NCBI GenBank assembly: GCA_951213105.1
Contig: OX578140.1
Span: forward strand, 27,744,362 to 27,808,361
DNA: 64,000 bases
Source: Amaurobius ferox
Lineage: Eukaryota; Arthropoda; Arachnida; Araneae; Amaurobiidae
Direction: 5' to 3'
A model generated the notes under the pieces. It was not told where the DNA came from. It saw only the letters and a program-made list of their open reading frames with translations, and made no database searches. Made by a program: the position numbers and the translations under genes. This document shows, in pieces, positions 1 to 11,024 of this stretch. Numbering within the stretch: the stretch's first letter is position 1; every line of letters begins with the position of its first letter.

Positions 1-1785
1 AGAACATTCATTTACAGAAGACCAAGAAGATAATGAAGAAGGTTCATATATTTTGTGCAATGAATATACTAATTAATTTGACAAACTAAAAGAATAATGC
101 AAGATAGCCAGTAATGCACAAAATGTAAAGGTTATAAGTTTAATGCCTAGCTATTGGTCTAAATCAAAAATATGCGAAAAGCTGCAGGTTTCTGAATACT
201 TAGTTAGAATTAAAGGAATCTTACTTAACCTTATATCAAAGGGATATCCTTCGTTTTTCTTTCAGCGGAGGAAGTGAAATTAAATGAGAGCGTGTTAAAA
301 CCTATATTTGAAAAATGTAAATCTGTACCTCAAAAGTGAGAAAAGCACATATTTTTACCTTTCAGCAAATCCTTCATAAGATGTTATCAAATATCTATGT
401 CTTTGGAATATGTAGATATTACAGTAGTAACTCGTATTTATGATAAACAGTTGTGGCGTACTGAATTTCTAAACATGTGTTTTGGAAATGAAGACCTATA
501 TTTGCAATTATCAAGCCGACATGTCCAAGCATTTCTTTCCAAAATGCATTCAATGTAAAATGGGTTCCTCCATCAAAAGAACTGAGAAAACACACGCCTT
601 TGGAAATGTATACGCCTACAGAACAGAGCTACCAAATTACTGACAAACTCTGTAATGAAATATCACGACTGTACAATGACTATTTTTAATAAAAGGTATC
701 AAAATTTATGGATAAGTGAAAATTAAGATTTGTTACGCTTAGGAATTACTCATCGCTCCATATCAATAAAACCAGAAAAGTCTCAAACTCCAAATATTTA
801 CTGTAATTAGTTATTATATAGTACTTGATTCTCTGCATGTTTCAGATTTTTCCTTGTTCCCCCAACAGAGCTATTAAGGCCTAAATATATGTAAATTTGA
901 AGAAGTCGCCATCTTTAGGACTTCATAAAATAAAAAGGAGAAAGTTATCAGTCTCTAAATTTCTCCAACTGAGACGTTGGAAATAGGGTAAGATATGGTT
1001 AAAATTTGAAGATTTATATTGTTCCCTTCATTATTTTTAAAAAGCCTAAAACTGCATTTTTAGCTAAACTGATGCTGAATTTCTATGCTAAATTTCAGCC
1101 ACTCAGGTTGTAGTTACACAAACTTTACAATGGCATGAAATGTATACCTTTTTAAGGTTAGTAAAATACATTTTATTCCAAGTATCTAACTCTTTTGAGT
1201 TCCAAGATTTTTAAATTAGCTTGAACATCAAAATTCCTCAAATTTGGAGTCCACTTTGTTGAAAAAATAGCTGTGCCAAATAAACAAGCTCGATGAAAAA
1301 TTTTTAAAAATCGTTTTTCATCTGCTGAAATATGTAAGAACATTTGTGCAAATATAAAAATTTTCAAAAATGGTAATGCAACCAAAGAATATTTTTGGGG
1401 TGATTTTAGATGGAATTACCCATATTCTATTCCATGAACTCGCACTAGAAATAAATATGGTGTGTTTTAATAGTGACACAACGCAATGTGTTTCACAATG
1501 TGCGATATTCGGTCACGTTTAAGAGATATTTAAGTTAAAGTATGCTTTGCATTATGTTTCCTTTTTATCCACCACAATATATATTTTACGTGCAGGATGA
1601 TTATAAAAAATCTTCGCCGATATATGAGTCAGTAGCGAACATACCGTTCAAGAGAACGGAAATAAATTTAGGATGCATGTATTTTAAGGTAAGCGCTCAA
1701 GAATGATGTGAAAAAACAACAGTCCTGCTCTCACAGTTAGGGTTACAGTGACACAATTTCGACATTTTCAAATAGCAACACCTCC
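1..1785. other. AT-rich stretch, no recognised feature
   Basis: I see no coding region, RNA gene or recognisable repeat here. The only open frame of any size (complement 1173-1385) is AT-driven and resembles no family I know. Confidence 0.5.
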
Positions 1786-2770
1786 TTTTTTTATTGGAAT
1801 GTGATCTTTACAGTGGAAAATCATAACTGGCTTTGAAACAGTACCTGTTGCACGAAAAACGCCAGCGCTAATCAGAGACTAAGATAAGGTGAAAACAACC
1901 AGGACAGACCTGCGACATGAAAGTAAGATATTTTATTGCGTTTCACAAATTTTCCACGTTCACGCCTTCACGCACGATGACACTTTGCATGCGATAGATG
2001 GTGGATAGTACTGAAGCACGTACCACGGCAAGTGGAATCTGTTGATCCCCACGTGTGATGGCGGCATCTTTCAAATCAAATAGAGTTTGCGGATTGCCTG
2101 CATGCACTTTGGATTTCATGTATCCCCACAAACAGAAATCCATTGGAGTGACATTGGGGACCTGGATTGCCACGGAAACATGAAATGGCGGGAGGTAATG
2201 CTGTCAGCCAATTGTTGTGTCAATAAACGTTTCACCAAAGACCCCACATGTGGGGAAGCACAAGCTTGCATTCACACGACGTCAGATAGGGCATTTCGCT
2301 GTTGCAATTCAGGAATGACGTAATTGGTCAAAATTGCTTCATAGCGACCACTCGTTATCGTAAACGGGCGTTGACCTGCGACAGTAATCTCTTCAAAAAA
2401 GAAAAGGCCTACGATGAAGGTACTTGTTATCCCGCACCACACGGTCACTTTTGCTTGGTGTAACGGAAGTTAGACCACATCATGGGGATTTTGGTCTGCC
2501 CAGAGCACGCAGTTCTTCGAATTCACGTTACCAGTCAAGGCGAATTGTGCCTCGTCCGTCCATAGAATGCGTAAAGGCCATCTGTTATCATCGTCATACC
2601 GGATGAGGAATTCATTAGCAAAATCTAAGCGTAGTTGGTTATCACCCTCTTGCAACATCTGATTTCACTTATTTCTTATTTTCTGCTTAGCGACGGCGTT
2701 TTTCGTGGTGTAGGTACCATTTTAACGCCATTTATGGTATGGCGGGGTAAAGATCACATTCCAATAAAAA
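1786..2770 (-). mobile_element. mariner-like DNA transposon, internally deleted, long TIRs
   Basis: Inverted ends of about 90 bp are visible: 1786-1881 reads TTTATTGGAATGTGATCTTT and then a block ending in CGCCAGCGCTAATC, and 2680-2770 carries the reverse complement of both blocks (GCTTAGCGACGGCGTTTTTCG ... AAAGATCACATTCCAATAAA). The interior, on the minus strand, holds pieces of an IS630/Tc1/mariner transposase. The element is about 985 bp, shorter than a full mariner (about 1.2-1.4 kb), and its frame is broken, so it is a dead, partly deleted copy. A family B element begins directly at its right end. Confidence 0.8.
1943..2658 (-). pseudogene. degenerate mariner-family transposase (catalytic half)
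   Basis: Reading the minus strand, 2658-2470 encodes a segment with RILWTDEAQFALTGNVNSKN and CVLWADQNPH. This matches the block around the second catalytic aspartate in DDE_3-type transposases (LWTDEAxFxLxGxVNxxNxxxW). Downstream, 2173-1943 encodes VPNVTPMDFCLWGYMKSKVH, the usual (S)PDLTPxDFFLWGYLKxxVY region near the third catalytic residue, then a divergent C-terminus. The pieces lie in different frames with no start for the N-terminal DNA-binding half, so this is a non-functional remnant. It sits between the inverted ends of the enclosing element, as expected for its own transposase. Family assignment is firm at superfamily level; the exact lineage is not. Confidence 0.8.
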
Positions 2771-3420
2771 GAAATCTGATGTGGGCACCAAATGACTTTC
2801 CCTGGAGACTTATATCCAATTTCCCTTTATTTTAATTAAATTTAATTCCCTTTTATTTTCATTTTCATTTGGTAACTGGAATTATTTTTAAAGGTGGCGT
2901 AGAGATAATACGAAAAAAGTAAAATGTCTCGAGAACGACTAGTCCTAGTGTAATAGGGTAGGTCTTATTATTTTCTTCGTTAAAAAGTACTTATAAAACA
3001 AGCATTTAATGGATATATTTAAGCATACACAGTTTTTATTTTAGATTTTGACGATTTTGCGGTTATTTTGCAAAAAAGGCAGGTTATTTTTTTCCAAATC
3101 GTACCAAAACCTAATCGGCATCAGGATTACCCTCGAGCGGTTTATCTACCGAATTTTGTGAAATTCGGTCCATTAGTTTTTCAGCTGGATTTTCAGAGTG
3201 GATACACTTATCTACCAAATTTTATGAAAATCTGTTCATTAGTTTTTGAGTTGGATACATACATTGCATAGACAGACACTTACACAGACGTCACGCTAAA
3301 ATTAGTATTTTCGTATTCTGGTGGCCTCGAAACTTGTTGATCCGTTTATAACTCGAGTTGCGATTTTTGGCATGATTCCAATACTTTCCCTATACATTAC
3401 CATGCATTGCAGAGAAAGTA
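2771..3420 (+). mobile_element. Family B palindrome-ended element, copy 1 (near full length)
   Basis: It begins AAATCTGATGTGGGCACC, with subterminal motif ACTTTCCCTG about 25 nt in. It ends at 3383-3419 in an imperfect palindrome starting ACTTTCCC and ending AGAGAAAGT. There is no open reading frame. Near the 3' end a short ACAGACA-rich tract precedes the terminal block. Other copies are at 3421 and 25181. The plan (5' leader, subterminal motif repeated in the arm of a 3' hairpin, AT-run target) is like non-autonomous Helentron elements; that assignment is inference. Confidence 0.65.
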
Positions 3421-3681
3421 AAAATCTGATGTGGGCAGCACATGACTTTCCCTGCAGACTCATATCCACGTTCTCTTTATTTTAATTAAATTTATTTCAC
3501 TTTTAATTCAATTTTCTTTCTCATTCGGTAACCGGACTTATTTTCAAAGGTGGCGTTAAGAAAATACGAAAAACTAAAATATCTCGAGAACGGCTAGTCT
3601 TAGTGTTATGGGGTTGGTCTTATTATTTTCTTCGTTAAAAATTACGTATTAAACAAGAATTTAATGGATATATTTGTGCAT
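3421..3681 (+). mobile_element. Family B copy 2, truncated, head-to-tail with copy 1
   Basis: Starts at the base after copy 1 ends: AAAATCTGATGTGGGCAGCA, then ACTTTCCCTGCAGACTC. It follows copy 1 internally (TCTCGAGAACGGCTAGTC, then a TTATTATTTTCTTCGTTAAA-like block) and breaks off near 3681 at a perfect palindrome. Only the 5' 40% remains. Confidence 0.65.
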
Positions 3682-3713
3682 CTATCAGCAAGTTCCACGG
3701 AACTTGCTGATAG
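3682..3713. repeat. perfect 15-bp inverted repeat with 2-bp spacer
   Basis: CTATCAGCAAGTTCC, spacer AC, then GGAACTTGCTGATAG. It sits exactly where the second family B copy breaks off and where a stretch of less AT-rich sequence (3714-4130) begins, so it may be the terminus of an unrecognised insertion. Confidence 0.85.
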
Positions 3714-4141
3714 CGCACCGTTGTGGTAGTATAATGCTATATATGGATCGCGCTCTCCTTTGTTAACGACTCTTGGCCTTTTTCATTATGCGTTTTACTT
3801 CGGTTTTGTACTTCGGACTTTTCTTCGATTCTTGAGTTTTGTACTCGCTTCCACGGTCAGTGTCTTGTGCTCGACACCATTTCGGAGGTCAAGTTTCGGC
3901 AAAGTATTTAGTTCCGGGAGTGTTACCTAGGTGTAATAGCATGCTATAACCGGGAACGAACACAATCCCCCTCGGCCATTTATGCTTTCCCGTTGGCTTG
4001 ATTCCCATTTTTTCCGTCATACTTTTATTTGCTATATAACTGCTTTACGTACTTGTGCAGCATTGCGCCATCTACGTTAAGCCTTTTTTTCATACTTATG
4101 TATGCTTGCGTTTTCTTCATCTGATTACTTTTGTATTATAT

Positions 4142-4143
<2 letters not shown>
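3714..4143. other. less AT-rich unassigned sequence following palindrome
   Basis: This has more C and G than its surroundings and no open frame or family match. It may belong to an insertion whose left end is the 3682-3713 palindrome. I see no matching right end before the TA microsatellite. Confidence 0.3.

Positions 4144-4185
<42 letters not shown>
4144..4185. repeat. (TA)n microsatellite
   Basis: About 20 uninterrupted TA units directly abut the left end of a mariner-like remnant, consistent with insertion at TA. Confidence 0.95.
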
Positions 4186-4186
<1 letters not shown>

Positions 4187-4700
4187 TGTGTCCATAAAGT
4201 GTTTTGGCAAAATAAGAGGGGTGATAAGTAACCATCAAGACTGTGGAACCTAGGGTAGGGTCGAAATCCATTCTGAATGTCAGAAAAGAGTAATTTCGAA
4301 ACGCGTCCAACAAGCACAAGTCGCCACTTTGGACCACATAGCTGTTGTGCCGGAGAAGTATCACATCTGCAGAACATCACCGTCAAGTGGATTGTGGCAC
4401 ATTAAGAGTATGCCCCATTGCTCTTGTACTCATGCCTGGCCGAACTGCTACTGTGTTCAGAATCGCCTGTTCCACACTTGACGTTCTAGTACTTTTAGCA
4501 CCAGACCTGGCAGTGATAAAGGGTACGATTCAAATCGCTGCCGATGAAAACGTTCGAATATTTTCCGATTGGGCAACTGCCTATGTGGGAAACGTTTTCC
4601 GTACAGTCGTCGTGCCTCTCTGCCTTTCACATTTGCAACTCCATAGATGAAATGCATATCGGCTTTTTCCCTATTTGTAAACTCCTCCATCGTCTCAAAG
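4186..4700 (-). mobile_element. mariner-like remnant with one visible terminal repeat
   Basis: The left end, at the TA tract, reads CAGTGTGTCCATAAAGTGTT, a typical mariner-type terminus. The interior carries the N-terminal half of a transposase on the minus strand. I found no inverse copy of this terminus to the right before 5.3 kb, so the far end is lost or too diverged. Confidence 0.6.
4345..4690 (-). pseudogene. transposase N-terminal fragment (DUF4817-type helix-turn-helix)
   Basis: From an ATG at 4690 the minus strand encodes MEEFTNREKADMHFIYGVAN, then GREARRLYGKRFPHRQLPN and FERFHRQ. This matches the DUF4817-type head of arthropod mariner-like transposases (xYTNxEKADMHFIYGxANGNxxxAxRLYxExYPxRxxPxxxxFxRLHxxLxE), which binds the transposon ends. 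After about 60 residues the frame decays; other frames keep pieces of the linker and second helix-turn-helix. The DDE catalytic region is absent because the left terminal repeat follows too soon. This is an internally deleted, inactive copy. Confidence 0.8.
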
Positions 4701-4855
4701 TCGGAGCTACGAATAACTGCTACAATCTGATAAGGCCGTACATTTTTGCTGAAGGACGTACAAATTTGCTTAAGTGTTCTTCTTTTTCACCAGTAGAAAT
4801 TTGCATACATGTTTTTCCCACATGGTTTTCAGCCATGTTCATGGTTGCATACATA

Positions 4856-4918
4856 TCCGCATCAAACGCCAAAAAACTCCGCATCAAACGCCAAAAACCT
4901 CCGCATCAAACGCCAGGA
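4856..4918. repeat. three tandem copies of a ~22-bp unit
   Basis: CCGCATCAAACGCCAAAAA occurs three times with small differences. No function is apparent. Confidence 0.85.
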
Positions 4919-5843
4919 TAGTAGTAAGTGTACACCATCACATATTAATCGTTCCAAAAGTCTATGCTATATGTACAATTTTCTCGCCTTATTTGTAGCT
5001 CGCAGTATAAGTACGATACTCGTTAGTAGTGGAAACGCCATAAAATAAACACCGCCCCGGCAGGCAAAAATAAAAATGTGCAAATGTTACAAAAACAGTA
5101 ATTTCGGTTACACAAAAAAACGTGCAAAATTTTTAGAAAACCGCCTCGGCGGATAAAGGAACAAGTTTAAAACACTAATAAAACCGTTAAGATGGATATC
5201 TAAGAAGCAAATAAAACAAAAACAGGCTACGGCTCCAAAAAACAGTGTTATCCATACTTTAAATGTTTTCGATAGTAATGGTCACATCTCGGTTAGTTTC
5301 TGAACTTTTGGGTTTGTCTCACCAAAAATATGTACAACTACTTCCACTCTCTAAGGTCTGGCACATTCCATTGCCGTATGTCGCGTGATAAACATTCAAG
5401 CTGGATCACGTGGTGGACTCCCATAAATATTATTCACTCTGGAGGCCTTCAGACTTGTGAGTTGCCCTTCTTTTTGCATGTTTGTGCATTTGTGCGCTAT
5501 ATTTTTCATGACTATGTGGTATTTTATGTTTTTATGTTGAGTTTTGTCTTATTTGGTTTTTTTTTTCTGCTAATCCCGTTTATTCTGTTGTCGGGCACAG
5601 ATTGCATACAATTTTAACCACGTGCTTTTATGCAATCATAGAAACAATGGATTTTAGTATATCTGTCTAGAATGTGACAATTAAGACGTTTCTGGCAGAT
5701 ATACTATTCATTAATTTATTTTCCTTGTCCTGGCCTTTCCGTGCCAACGTAAATGCACGTTAAAAGCACGTCATTTTATTGCCCACGGTTTGATACTGTG
5801 TGTTACTGATTTGCACACCTGCTCTTTCGTTTTTATTATTTTA

Positions 5844-5848
<5 letters not shown>
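4919..5848. other. no recognised feature
   Basis: Unassigned sequence, including A-rich and T-rich runs around 5100 and 5560. The frame at 5330-5617 (+) is rich in F, L and Y from T-rich DNA and has no domain I recognise. Confidence 0.4.
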
Positions 5849-5880
<32 letters not shown>

Positions 5881-5886
5881 TATATA
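5849..5886. repeat. (TA)n microsatellite
   Basis: TA repeats with one CA interruption. Confidence 0.9.
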
Positions 5887-6757
5887 CACGTTTGGAGGGC
5901 AATCCTGTTTCGAACACATCACATTCTTTTAGTATTGTTTCAAAACTAAACTATTTTTTAGAAAGTTGTCAATACCTCAATTGCCTCTGTATGTTTATTC
6001 TAAGGAGTAATCACCAAGCACTGGGATACATTGACTTTTAAATAGTAAAATTATTAGCACAAAAATACATTCTTCGGTAGTAGGCCTTCATCCTTATACT
6101 TGAAATTTGAAACTATTAATTACACAGCTCACAAAGCAATTATTCTTTCTGCATGGAAACAAACATAGGAAAATTAACTGCTGTTGTTTCTAAGGCATTG
6201 CAATTTCTCCTCATCATATCAGAAATAATGTTTGTTAATCAAAAGAACTTATACAGTTGTGCCTAATTTTATTTGGTAGTCGCATTTATCCATCGATTAT
6301 AGAATGCTTTCTGCCTGATAAAAAGGAATTCACTACTATTTTCAATCAATTTTACTCACCTAAGAGTATCACACACATGCAGCCTAGACTTCAGTTCGAA
6401 CTAACAGTCCAAATTGTGACATATATGTAAAATTGTCAGCCAATCCCGACACACACAGACCTAACTGTTGGTTCACGATCTTCAGTCTAATTTGCAATCT
6501 TGTTTTGAGTGGAATACAATATTCCAGTTTTGATGGAAAACGTCCGCAATCGACGAGTTTCTTGAAATATAACGTATGAGACATATAAAACATTTTTGAG
6601 AGAAAATTATACACATACAGACGATAGTGAACAGTGAATGCCAGTCTGCGGACAGAAGACTCAGCCGGAAGGATACATCATTCAGTTTGACTGCAACGCC
6701 GGCACGAACGGTAGGAATAACTTTGGGATTTACCGCAATCCAACAGTCCATAAGATT
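5887..6757. other. no recognised feature
   Basis: AT-rich sequence with no family match. Short frames on the minus strand at 6384-6835 show no conserved motif. Confidence 0.4.
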
Positions 6758-7087
6758 TTGGGTTGGAATAGTCCAGTGGTTAACATACGGTGATTGCACT
6801 CGGATGACCAGAGTTCGAATCACGACATTGCCCAAACTGTCTCAAAGTGTTCATGCGGAGTACGGTCATGTTAAATTTCTGGGTTTATAAGTTATTTCGA
6901 GTTGTTGGTGGTAAGGGAAGGAGGGTACTGTCCCTTTGATGCCGCCTTAATTCGATTCCGGTCAAAATTGGGTGGTAATATCCCAGTCGGTCAAACAGAT
7001 AACTTGCACTTTCGGGTAGGTCGGACGGGCGTCTTTTCCTTTGATCTAAGAGGAAGGGTCGAAGCAAAAGAAGAAGAAGAAGAAGAA
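6758..7087 (+). mobile_element. tRNA-derived SINE, full-length copy
   Basis: The head carries RNA polymerase III promoter boxes: an A box (TAGTCCAGTGG, 6769-6779) and a B box (GAGTTCGAATC, 6811-6821) spaced as in tRNA genes, with no foldable cloverleaf beyond that. The body includes GCGGAGTACGGTCATG, GGGAAGGAGGGTACTGTCCC, CGATTCCGGTCAAAATTGGG and GGTAGGTCGGACGG. The 3' end is a simple (AAG)n tail at about 7058-7087. The same body recurs 5'-truncated at 15494-15682, and its last ~60 bp recur at 26631 and, twice, at 52090-52224. Four insertions make this a real family. Mobilisation would depend on a partner LINE (established for SINEs). Confidence 0.85.
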
Positions 7088-8245
7088 ACATTTGCCGGCA
7101 AGCCGTTTTATACACATCAGTTTATCCTTTCAAGTTTCGATTAATTATTCCGCTTGGAAAGCCAAACTGTACTTGTATGGCGGTCCTAAATTTTATTCCT
7201 GCTTCTATTTAGAAAGTACTGATATTTTAAATTTTCACATGTACCAGTTATTTTCATTGAGATAACTTAATGTCCCTTTACAGAGGCGATAATTAATTTC
7301 AATTATAGATGATTAATTTGAATTTATAACACTACCCAACTGTTTACTTGAATTATTGGTAACTATTTCAGTAAAGGGCCTTGTTTACTAGATAATTACA
7401 CAGATATTCTATAGAAGTTGTGTTGACTAACTCTATTCAAACAGTCACTGAGTTACAGTGTCCGTAGTCAGGTACTTATGAATGCTATGTAATATCATTT
7501 CAGATATGATGGCGTCGTCACATTTAGTAAGGCATAGCATACAAGAATCTAATTATTTAATTACATTCAGTGCAATTGTAAAGCATTTCAACGTAACAAT
7601 TGTAACATGAACATTCGGATTCGTGTATACTAACCTGGCTATAATATAGTAACATAAACATTCAAATCTGTGTATACTAAAATAGCTATATATTGTAATG
7701 TAAATATATATAAATCCGATTTTTTTCGCCCGATATCGTGAAGAATATATTCTGCAAAGTTTTTAACTTACTCCCATCTGTCAACATTAAAATATCAGTT
7801 TTAGGGGGGAATATAAAAAAAAATGTATGTTTATAGAATTCAAGAACATGATTTTAGTTAGTATATCAATTGGAAAATATATTTTAATTACGTAAACTTC
7901 CAAGTTTTCCATATTGTGTTTACATTTTATATAAGAAAGTATATTCCATGGATGAGCTGTCTGAAATAATTTGAAATACAAATATCTCTATGGCGGTAAT
8001 TTGCAGAAAACAAATGTGGTTCTAATAAAAGTAAGTTATGTTTGAACAATTTACTCTTCATTTAAATATTTAGGTTTTAAAAGATATTATTTATTTTAAA
8101 ATATTTTAAATTATATATCAGTGCCTGCCTTCCGTACATCGCATGTGTTCACTGTAGCACTTCAAATTTACCTCAAAAGTGCGAGTACACTTACTACAAC
8201 TGAAAAAAAGACATATTTGTCATTTAACCACTGAGATTATCTTTT
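7088..8245. other. no recognised feature
   Basis: Very AT-rich. Contains two near-repeats of a GTGTATACTAA-containing sentence at 7620-7690. No coding or mobile signature. Confidence 0.4.
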
Positions 8246-9055
8246 ACCTTACTAGGGAGCTCTGCCCCCCTGCTCCCTGCTGTCACACAACCCCCCTTCG
8301 GGAGGTTTCGCCTCCAACTCGCTGCGTTCGCTTCACATCTATATTTCCTAAAAATTCTACTATCGAAAATTTATTTTCTATCCCTGCCTATTCTCCGCAG
8401 GAGCGAAAAACAGGGATTTTTCTTAACCCAGAGAATCAGAAAACTAAATTACTTGATCATGAGCTCGCTTCCCGTTCTTTTTCATGAAAAAACTGAAATT
8501 TAAATCGATAATTTAAATCGGTAATAAATTCCAAACTGAAGTTTAAATCGATAAACGATTTATTTAATCGTATTACCCTATTATTTCTCTATAAATGTAA
8601 CAAATTTCATATTTTTTATGTTATAATTTTTACGGTACGAGACTGAGAAATCGTTAGATGTGCCGATACGAAAAAAAAAGTTCAATTCAGAAGTGTATAA
8701 AACACAAAATATCTCAAAAACGGAATAGACATTAAAAAAAGGATCTCCGTCCTGCAAAAATTCATCCATGTAAGTACCTGCTTGCAAAAATTCGGCGTCT
8801 TGCCAGGTCATCCAAGTGTGAGTCTATCTAGGACGCGAACTCGCAGCTCAAATATTTTGTTTTTGAATTTGACATTAAATATTTCTTAAACTACAATATA
8901 TATCAAAAAACGGTTTATTTCAGCGTATTTTCCGAAGCTTTTTCTACAAGTATACCAAATTTCATATTTTTATATAGAATAGTTTTTGAGGTACGAAACA
9001 AAGAACCTCGTTAAAAGAGAAATTTGTCAAACAGTGTTGGCGTCAGCAACTTTTT
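8246..9055 (+). repeat. Family D dispersed repeat, copy 1 (uninterrupted)
   Basis: Begins at TACTAGGGAGCTCTGCC, has a CTATCCCTGCCTATT...CCGCAGGAG block, and ends in CTTTTTTTAATATAGAGAAATG. It aligns along its length with 41700-43440 (interrupted there by a family C element), and its last ~200 bp recur at 10198-10407. It has no open frame and I cannot name its class. The intact internal junction near 8735 is a paralogous empty site for the insertion in copy 2. Confidence 0.7.
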
Positions 9056-9154
9056 TTAATATAGAGAAATGTTTATTTATGTAATACTCAATTATTAAAA
9101 TACAGTTTCAACTGTGGTAACTAAAAACAAAAAGTAACTTGCAGTTAAAATTAA

Positions 9155-10045
9155 CATTATTATACTACTACGTTATGTTCGCAATAACCCTCCAAATATT
9201 TAACCTGTGCGTGAGTCCTGTAAAGGAATATTAATTAATATGTTACTAAATTGATTACTCCATTTAAACTTTAACAATAAAACACTTATTTACAACATAA
9301 ACACTTATTAATTCATTACACAATTAATTATTAGTTTTAGCGGGGGAACATGTGAGACCAGTATGAATAAAACTACTTAATGTGTATCTACGACCTTCGA
9401 TTATTGATGAACACATACCTTCAAGGCAGTCTTGGACTATGATCATATATCAAAATGCGGGTATCAGTTATTCGTACCCGCCATAACTCGCGGCGTGTGG
9501 CTCCTTCTCGTACTCTGATTTCACTCACGCATCAATAGATTTCGCCATTATTTTGAAACATCTACGGAACACTCTACAAGTCTGTATTCAACAATTCAAG
9601 TCATCGTTTTCTAAGTCATCTCTAAGTCATAATGCCGCCCGATTATTAGCGCAAGTGTCGTGCCCACATCTACTCCTCAAGTCATGATCCAAGTTATCTG
9701 CGCAGTCTCGACCAGTGTTCTTGTTAGGTAGCAGGTTGTGGTTCTCTTTTTCTCGGGGGTGTCATTTTCCCCCTCGCTTTCATTTGTAGCATTGAGAGTG
9801 ACACAACAATCACCCTTTTCCATTGGATGATCTTTATCCAATGGCATGGTTCACATCTTCGTAAGGGCCCGCTCGGCTCCCCTTGTCTTGGCGCCCCTAA
9901 ATTTATGAATTTGTGACCTTTTGGGCTCACGTGTTGTAAAACTCGGCGCCATTCTAACTGGCAGTATTGTTTGCCGTTTTGTACAGAATAAATTACATAT
10001 ATAAACTTGACTCATCAAAGTGTGAGATCTATTTCTGGTCTCACA
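9155..10045 (+). mobile_element. LTR retrotransposon 3' end: internal tail, polypurine tract and LTR
   Basis: The LTR (9351-10045) starts TGTGAGACCAG and ends CTGGTCTCACA, an 11-bp inverted terminal pair with TG...CA. A purine tract (AGCGGGGGAACA, 9339-9350) lies just before it, as expected 5' of a 3' LTR. Within it, near 9988, AATAAA could serve for polyadenylation. The 195 bp upstream and the LTR both align with 40240-41047. No gag or pol is present, so the clade is unknown. Confidence 0.6.
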
Positions 10046-10136
10046 TCAACAACAGCCATTAATTTAAAGTAATCATTAATAATTCATTCACAATGATCAT
10101 TACTTCAATCTCTATTAGAAATTATCTTGGAGGCAA

Positions 10137-10197
10137 TGTGAGACCTAATTATTACTGGCTTGGTGTATATGGCACTTCCTTGGCTTCAGTTGATTCA
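10137..10197 (+). repeat. second LTR start (truncated)
   Basis: TGTGAGACCT preceded by CTTGGAGGCAA repeats the polypurine/LTR junction seen at 9351, about 90 bp after the first LTR ends. It runs ~60 bp before giving way to family D sequence. Confidence 0.4.
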
Positions 10198-10407
10198 CAG
10201 CTCAAATATTTTCCTTCGACATTGACATTAAATATTTCTTAAACTAAGGCTTAAATCGAAAAAAGGTTTATTTCAACATATTTCCCGAAGATTTTTCTAC
10301 AGCTGTACCTAATTTTATGTTTTTATATGCTTTAATTTTTTAAACTCAAAGATGGATAAATTTGTCAAACAGCGGTGGTGTCAGCTTTTCTTCAATATAG
10401 AGATAAA
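10198..10407 (+). repeat. Family D fragment (3' end only)
   Basis: Matches the 3' ~200 bp of the 8246-9055 copy: TCAAATATTTT, AAATATTTCTTAAACTA, GTTTATTTCA, then the terminal TTCAATATAGAGATAAA. Confidence 0.65.
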
Positions 10408-10863
10408 AGGTAGGATCAAACAGTTCGAAGACTGTGCTGATATCTCGAACCCCGATTGGAAGAGAGGGGAACTATTTTACCGTGGCGTAGAGTCACATGA
10501 GATGCGTGATGTGAAAAGGAAGAAGTAGATTCGCCATGCAGGGTTTTTCTAGACAGTAGTTGTTCGCGGACGTTTGAAGAACAACGTACTAATATCAAAT
10601 TATGCCAGTGTTTGGGGTCATTGCAGACAGAAACATTGCATCTGCTGCAAGCAGGTGCCATGCCATTCAAACGACATTTACATTTTCGAAGAACGCGAAC
10701 GACTGCAGTTCACTGACACGCATTGTCTGGAAAAATACATGCTTCTTCCTTTTCACATCTCGCGTCATATGTGCCTCTACTCATCGGTAAAATAGTTCCT
10801 CTCTCCTCCAATCGGAGTTGGAGTTATCCGCACAGTCTCCGAAATAACTTTTGATCCTACCTT
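10408..10863. mobile_element. fold-back (long-TIR) MITE
   Basis: The outer ends are AGGTAGGATCAAA and its inverse TTTGATCCTACCT. The inverted similarity continues about 190 bp inward on each side (for example GATGTGAAAAGGAAGAAG at ~10510 against CTTCTTCCTTTTCACATC at ~10743), leaving a short unpaired centre. The frames across it (10416-10795) are palindrome artefacts. No transposase, and I do not recognise the family. Confidence 0.75.
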
Positions 10864-11024
10864 GTATATTGTAAATTTATAACCTTTTGGCAATGTACTG
10901 GATAAAGTAAAAAATAAATAAATAATAAATATACATACAGGCATGATTATATACAAGGGTAGTATGCATATTAGTATCTTATTAAAATGTTGAATATTTT
11001 AAGCACTCTAGTAAGATCTCTGAC

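Noticed and set aside
6758..6845. Candidate tRNA gene with A and B boxes
   Set aside because: The boxes are good but the flanking sequence does not fold as a cloverleaf, and the unit continues into a SINE body with an (AAG)n tail.
8179..8487. 102-codon frame as a gene
   Set aside because: It overlaps the GC-richer start of family D, and the corresponding part of the second copy (41700-41900) is not open in the same frame.
10416..10795. Cys/His-rich frames suggesting a zinc finger
   Set aside because: They fall within a fold-back element on both strands, and spacing of Cys and His does not fit a known finger.
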